Below, one piece after another: positions 6,201 through 6,449 of a stretch of DNA of 6,449 nt. The notes under the pieces were generated by a model, which made no database searches, was not told where the DNA came from, and saw nothing but the letters and a program-made list of their open reading frames with translations. Origin of the DNA: Planctomycetota bacterium (lineage in GTDB: Bacteria > Planctomycetota > Planctomycetia > Isosphaerales > Isosphaeraceae); the NCBI GenBank assembly GCA_021807585.1, contig JAKBCQ010000160.1, forward strand, positions 1 through 6,449. The letters run 5' to 3'. The position numbers and the translations under genes were made by a program. The stretch's first letter is position 1; each line of letters opens with the position of its first letter.

Positions 6201-6449
6201 CGGATTGGACGCGAGGAAACCGACGACCGCAAGCCGCGCCGTGAACGCTCGCTCGCGGCCGACCTCGCCGCGGGATCGATCCTCGCCGGCTTCGGCCTCC
6301 TCCGCGCCTTTAACGCCGAGGATCTCCTAAAACAGTTCCGCAAGGCAAACGAGGGCAAATCACGGCGATCGACCAAAGACGCCAAAACCGATCCCCACGC
6401 CGGCTCATTCCGCCCATTGTTCCGTTCCCCGCTCGGTCGGAGGGATTAA
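3..6449 (+). CDS. Giant beta-strand-repeat surface/exoprotein (adhesin-like, RTX-like repeats), 5'-truncated
   Basis: One frame is open from base 3 to TAA at 6447-6449, giving 2148 visible residues. A GTG at base 129 could be read as a start, but the 42 codons before it are in frame and encode a recognisable module (GNTYYVVN...TFQLA). No separate ribosome binding site fits it either, so the real start is upstream. The composition is Gly/Asn/Ser/Thr/Ala/Val/Ile-rich, I find no cysteine, and there are only three tryptophans. Order of regions by residue: upstream module 1-74; ~53-residue FHA-like units 75-410; linker 411-473; mixed beta region 474-990; seven ~120-residue units 991-1819; ten ~20-residue rungs 1821-2022; charged tail 2023-2148. 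The repeat style is that of large bacterial exported proteins. A signal peptide or LEPR-XLL-type N-terminus cannot be checked because the start is missing. Adhesion or matrix structure is an inference; no catalytic motif is visible. No neighbouring gene can be seen on either side. Confidence 0.93.
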   Translation, partial: LSEAPIGPLQTGNTYYVVNASTNTFQLASSPGGAAISLNLNGVNSATVFQVGPQGIAITPSSGQQELIIVLGSNATVQGSQQILGPGGISLGVALPTIGDGVSSVNAHGSSGGAISGGSNSSTLNDNPVLTAYINATSVVAGGNVSITTNSTTSTSGYADNGTAGLVAIGNSSSTINQYTNNQASVGSGTSIVAGGNFVLNASTNTQGNVAASSNAGGFAGSVNSDTTETINYQTLATVNANASITAANLLEVSSNASDTANSTSTANGAGFGAGAYANQNGGQGIQIGQIQGAINQTEIGSGANLVGGHLVLNGLVTSMNVSSNASGSGAGFVGVGEADAELQNNGTNNVLIDPNAKVTGTYGVDLIAQFNNVNTSANSYAKAEGLFGYINSTSNNNANFTTLVSAAGGATLSAGPRDPADSDLVQNSGVANLALYINTTYATPGVVNTNPYSRDALAAGGSNGGSSTTETANSPIYANVVIFGVSPLININASGGVASAENVSVASNSNNTIVLNDINAPAASNVQIISNAISGTGGTWNFRQSYPSVTILNYSNENIQINNINVANPANVPHVYLTAVPTTSISGGSNSLLFTIKAQALPTSITIDNYGTSNVLINGTIDNPIGTTTIINKNGSVLSTNSRGVVGPDGRVSLIRTNVLDVEASGSIGSSSTRLNVDLVQSYDSINNVTRFDQITAIAGQDVYLDLLGRLRQPNFPNFTVYVDKIQAGGTADLLLQPSVYDPAPTGTVTGIIVVATVGASGSYINFYTPDTGSAISLDQGLFGNTALATQIPSTYNLAGLDPNGNRTLPGITAGGNISIVAAQPSPAATTINILGVTQLQPNTTGDISALTNGYINLTEYIGTGAMRVGSIESTAANITLTVPGVPAAGADLIVEPNGKLLADQGSVVASAGGNVTISANVDIGAPLGTFTINGDAGNLNPGVGTIIQVDSPIVSPTVTINGNVNNDTFNIQTTSSISTVTINGNGGVNTFNFGSLVPTLSGGIVDNLQGAEILNGSGSDTVNVDDTGSTIAKTGILTATTITGLNMGVGGITYTGFSNVNINLGSGGNTFTIKSTITGKTNLNSGTGNDVVNVQTTSGPTNVNTGGGVNTINVGGLAPSMNGIVDGIQGPLVVVGSGGDTMNVGDIGSTIAKTGYLTSTTITGLNMGASGITYGGLQVLNISLGSGGNTFNVLSTHKNETYIYTGSGNDTANVQSVAGPTLIDGQGGNNLFNVGSLAPATGGFLDRINAALSMIGGQGGTNILNLDDTGATIAKRGTLTSTQLDGMNMTGGTITYTYFSNLNFNLGSSGNVLTVDQTNKTTDTVINTGAGTAEITVLATAGPLTINNNNAGSNTINVGSPGLNSGGLLANIQGPLTLQGGNGTSNTINIDDSADRILQTGTLTTSTLTGMGMGQGGIVFNKFTAVNISLGTGGDVFNILSTITGPTYLAAGTGKGTINVQSISGPTTVDSSSNPDTINVGSLAPASGGVLSSIGALLTIKGGQYFDILNLDDTADASNASLAVAANTITGLGMAVGIQYSQLSQTNIHLGSGANTVLIQNDGFGATTIFEGNGATTASINATQGTTTINAGTANDSFAIGSLEPATGGVLSGIGGAVQINGGAGTDSLQIDDSADSIARSGILTASSLTGLGMTKGVAFQSIASLNLALGSAANQLTVKSTPAAPTKITAGNGNNIFMVQGDTGPLFIAPGAGNNTFVVGGLAPTIGGTLAGINAPLTLDPGSGTNFLVVDDSGDSAPRTGVQTAAGLIGLGMPSSITFVNFNNVAVDLGSGNNYIDVIGINASIRQDTFSGGKGTNVFNATIAGDLNSNITLNSFNLASFYISGNLNGRVLLQPSGVINTFGVGGSVAAGALIQAASIGVLTVNGSVAGTIVEYSFVSPPSSVTIGGSIAAGAVLYWVGPIQTIAVVQNVSGTAESLATINTFWIGQSLTATGYVSAATIVNMIITTNLAGTLAATQAIDTLNVGIAITDTARIYTPYLGEVIVDGKRINLAYETEIDPEGESTTDASAEIDMFAHSIPIAPSLAVPITIGKHSPASNAIEARIGREETDDRKPRRERSLAADLAAGSILAGFGLLRAFNAEDLLKQFRKANEGKSRRSTKDAKTDPHAGSFRPLFRSPLGRRD
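225..410 (+). repeat. Possible degenerate first unit of the FHA-like array
   Basis: The segment begins with ATVQGSQQILGPGG (residue 75), which resembles the 'AxxxAGGN' anchors of the following units. It lies 62 residues before the first clear anchor at base 411, close to the 61-residue spacing seen once inside the array. The middle is a Gly/Ser-rich stretch (AHGSSGGAISGGSNSS). The match is weak, so it could equally be a spacer between the upstream module and the array. Confidence 0.35.
411..1232 (+). repeat. FHA/adhesin-like array: five beta-helix units of about 53 residues
   Basis: Anchor motifs recur at 411 (TSVVAGGNVSI), 570 (TSIVAGGNFVL), 729 (ASITAANLLEV), 912 (ANLVGGHLVL), 1071 (AKVTGTYGVDL) and 1233 (ATLSAG). 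Spacings are 53, 53, 61, 53 and 54 residues. Each unit runs from the anchor into an Asn/Ser/Thr-rich strand (NSTTSTS, ASTNTQG, SNASDTANS, NASGSG), then a Gly/Ala-rich strand (AGLVAIG, AGGFAGS, GAGFGAGAY, GAGFVGVGEA), then 'tetIN' or 'linx' strands leading to the next G(S)GxxxxAG turn. Fifty-three residues would fit about three right-handed beta-helix turns. Units are diverged: no long exact DNA repeat is seen between them. The style is that of filamentous-haemagglutinin-like exoproteins; an adhesive or stalk role is inferred. Confidence 0.75.
1233..1421 (+). other. Pro/Gly/Ser-rich linker after the FHA-like array
   Basis: Residues 411-473 leave the 53-residue periodicity. They hold GPRDPADSDLVQNSG, a short strand (ANLALYINTTYA), then TPGVVNTNPYSRDALAAGG and a low-complexity GGSNGGSSTTETAN stretch. 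Prolines, charged residues and small residues are concentrated here, as expected for a flexible joint between two solenoid sections. No family is recognised. Confidence 0.5.
1422..2738 (+). other. Middle beta-rich region without simple periodicity
   Basis: Residues 474-912 are beta-strand-rich but less repetitive than the flanks. Recognisable blocks are a two-copy 56-residue duplication (1647-1880), a TTTIINKNGSVLST...RTNVLDVEASGSIG block (about 1884-2025), GQDVYLDLLGRLR followed by FTVYVDKIQAGGTADLLLQ (2103-2210), FYTPDTGSAISLDQGLFG (about 2310), ITAGGNISIVAA (2439) and INLTEYIGTGAMRVGSI followed by TAANITLTVPG (about 2571-2660). From memory, blocks of the form 'GDVYLDLxGRLR' and 'GxIxLTExxGxMRVGxIxSTAxxITLT' recur in other giant bacterial exoproteins next to calcium-binding-type repeats, so this looks like a conserved module. 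I cannot name a Pfam family for it and see no enzymatic motif. Confidence 0.55.
1647..1880 (+). repeat. Two-copy 56-residue internal duplication
   Basis: SVTILNYSNENIQINNINVANP at base 1647 (residues 549 on; written here as motif SVTILNY...IQINNI...NP) aligns with SITIDNYGTSNVLINGTIDNP at base 1815 (residues 605 on; motif SITIDNY...VLINGT...NP). The shift is 168 bases, or 56 residues, close to the 53-54 of the upstream array. Shared key positions are S-[IV]-T-I-x-N-Y, N-[IV]-x-I-N and a closing N-P. DNA identity is low, so the duplication is old or the copies arose within the family. Confidence 0.55.
2739..2972 (+). repeat. Transition into the 120-residue array, with a 24-bp perfect direct repeat
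   Basis: Residues 913-990 start with AGGNVTISANVDIG, then GTFTINGDAGN, SPTVTINGNVNNDTFNIQTT and STVTINGNGG, leading into the first array unit. A 24-bp segment is identical at 2875-2898 and 2941-2964. It is offset by 66 bases (22 codons) and encodes PTVTINGN versus STVTINGN. The DTFNIQTT segment resembles the second half of the array units (NTFTIKST), so this looks like a partial unit capping the array. Confidence 0.6.
2973..3335 (+). repeat. 120-residue array, unit 1 (121 residues)
   Basis: It begins NTFNFGSLVP and contains GSGSDTVNVDDTGSTIAKTG (DD codons at 3081 and 3084), ITGLNMGVGGITY, LGSGGNTFTIKST and the RTX-like turn GTGNDVVNV (from 3264). It is the closest relative of unit 2, sharing STIAKTG, TTITGLNMG and LGSGGNTF. 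Confidence 0.85.
3336..3695 (+). repeat. 120-residue array, unit 2 (120 residues)
   Basis: It begins NTINVGGLAP. The otherwise conserved DD pair is GD here (codons 3441-3446, MNVGDIGSTIAKTG). It keeps ITGLNMGASGITY, LGSGGNTFNVLST and the RTX-like turn GSGNDTANV (from 3624). Compared with unit 1 many differences are synonymous (for example GGT/GGC, AAC/AAT and AAA/AAG in shared residues). Confidence 0.85.
3696..4067 (+). repeat. 120-residue array, unit 3 (124 residues, longest)
   Basis: It begins NLFNVGSLAPATGG and contains GGQGGTNILNLDDTGATIAKRG (DD at 3807 and 3810) and LTSTQLDGMNMTGGTITY. The second half is diverged: LGSSGNVLTVDQTNKTTD replaces the usual LGSGGNTF...ST block, and GAGTAEITVLATAGP replaces the GxGNDxxNV turn. 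The extra length lies in this second half. Confidence 0.8.
4068..4433 (+). repeat. 120-residue array, unit 4 (122 residues)
   Basis: It begins NTINVGSPGLNSGG and contains GGNGTSNTINIDDSADRILQTG (DD at 4179 and 4182), LTGMGMGQGGIVF, LGTGGDVFNILSTITGP and GTGKGTINVQSISGP. The GDVF in place of GNTF and the GMGMG in place of GLNMG are unit-specific variants. Confidence 0.83.
4434..4793 (+). repeat. 120-residue array, unit 5 (120 residues)
   Basis: It begins DTINVGSLAPASGG and contains FDILNLDDTADASNAS (DD at 4542 and 4545). The usual 'TIAKTG' segment is replaced by ASNASLAVAAN. It keeps ITGLGM and LGSGANTVLIQ. The last quarter (NGATTASINATQGTTTIN) lacks the acidic residue of the RTX-like turn. 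Confidence 0.8.
4794..5153 (+). repeat. 120-residue array, unit 6 (120 residues)
   Basis: It begins DSFAIGSLEPATGG and contains the best match in the protein to the GGxGxDxUx calcium-binding nonapeptide (GGAGTDSLQI, from 4872). This runs directly into DDSADSIARSG (DD at 4902 and 4905). It keeps LTGLGMTKGVAF and LGSAANQLTVKST, and ends with GNGNNIFMVQGDTGP. Confidence 0.83.
5154..5459 (+). repeat. 120-residue array, unit 7 (terminal, shortened to 102 residues)
   Basis: It begins NTFVVGGLAPTIGG and contains GSGTNFLVVDDSGDSAPRTG (DD at 5262 and 5265), LIGLGMPSSITF and LGSGNNYIDVIG. It then breaks off into INASIRQDTFSGGKG without the last ~20-residue rung. The next segment (NVFNATIAGDL) already follows the shorter 20-residue period, so this unit is the junction between the two solenoid types. 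Confidence 0.8.
5463..6068 (+). repeat. C-terminal solenoid: ten rungs of about 20 residues
   Basis: A rung pattern of the form [IL]xx[FLIV]x[IV]xG[NS][LV]xG/A recurs with starts at about 5463, 5523, 5586, 5646, 5712, 5775, 5832, 5892, 5949 and 6009. Spacings are 20, 21, 20, 22, 21, 19, 20, 19 and 20 residues. Examples are LASFYISGNLNGRV, INTFGVGGSVAAGA, IGVLTVNGSVAGTI, SSVTIGGSIAAGAV, IQTIAVVQNVSGTA, INTFWIGQSLTATG and LGEVIVDGKRIN. The rung length and alternating hydrophobic pattern fit a right-handed beta-helix. Two of the protein's three tryptophans lie here (codons at 5763 and 5838). It probably forms a rigid segment just before the C-terminal tail. Confidence 0.75.
6069..6446 (+). other. 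Charged C-terminal tail with one hydrophobic stretch
   Basis: Residues 2023-2148 differ sharply from the rest. First comes an acidic part (EGESTTDASAEIDMF), then a Pro/Ile segment (SIPIAPSLAVPITIG), then a charged stretch (ARIGREETDDRKPRRER). Next is a hydrophobic stretch from LAADLAAGSILAG to LLRAF (bases 6252-6311), and finally about 45 residues rich in Arg and Lys (KQFRKANEGKSRRSTKDAK ... GRRD). The hydrophobic part is about 20 residues but contains an Asp and an Arg, so it is a weak membrane segment. The tail is not a beta-barrel, has no LPXTG motif and does not end right after the hydrophobic helix as PEP-CTERM tails do. A role in export or retention is possible but only inferred. Confidence 0.55.

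Noticed and set aside
6252..6446. PEP-CTERM, LPXTG or autotransporter-barrel C-terminus
   Set aside because: No PEP or LPXTG motif, the tail continues about 45 residues past the hydrophobic stretch, and there is no barrel-like alternating pattern ending in Phe/Trp.

Overview
The window is almost entirely one protein-coding gene on the + strand. Its frame is open from base 3 to the TAA at 6447-6449, so 2148 codons are visible and the true start lies upstream of the window. The product is a giant, low-complexity, cysteine-free repeat protein rich in Gly, Asn, Ser, Thr, Ala, Val and Ile. Such proteins are usually annotated as 'beta strand repeat-containing' or as calcium-binding (RTX-like) surface proteins, adhesins or exoproteins. 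In this report residue number = codon start / 3, so residue 1 is the codon at base 3.

The DNA is GC-rich by eye, with heavy use of TCG, GCG, ACG, ATC, GTC and GGA/GGC and very few TTA, CTA or ATA codons. Proteins with this module mix (FHA-like beta-helix repeats, then a 'NVGSLAP...NVDDTG...ITGLGMG...LGSGGNTF' array) are, from memory, common in giant genes of Planctomycetes. A planctomycete, perhaps of the Isosphaeraceae/Gemmataceae type, is the best guess. It is an inference from protein style and composition, not from a marker gene.

Layout: (1) bases 3-224, the end of an upstream module carrying a 'TGxTYYVVNxSTNTFQLA' motif; (2) bases 225-1232, an FHA/adhesin-like array with units of about 53 residues (anchors at 411, 570, 729, 912, 1071 and 1233); (3) bases 1233-1421, a Pro/Gly/Ser-rich linker; (4) bases 1422-2738, a non-array beta-rich region containing a two-copy 56-residue duplication and conserved-looking blocks; (5) bases 2739-2972, a transition with a 24-bp perfect direct repeat; (6) bases 2973-5459, seven tandem units of about 120 residues, with a DD motif and degenerate RTX-like turns; (7) bases 5463-6068, ten solenoid rungs of about 20 residues; (8) bases 6069-6446, a charged tail with one hydrophobic stretch set between basic clusters, then the stop.

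Taken together the protein looks like a long extracellular beta-solenoid stalk ending in a basic C-terminal segment that may serve in export or anchoring. No second gene, RNA gene, mobile element, CRISPR array, promoter or terminator is supported. The upstream regulatory region and everything after the stop are outside the window. I do not see a novel multi-gene system; what is unusual is the internal architecture of one giant protein.
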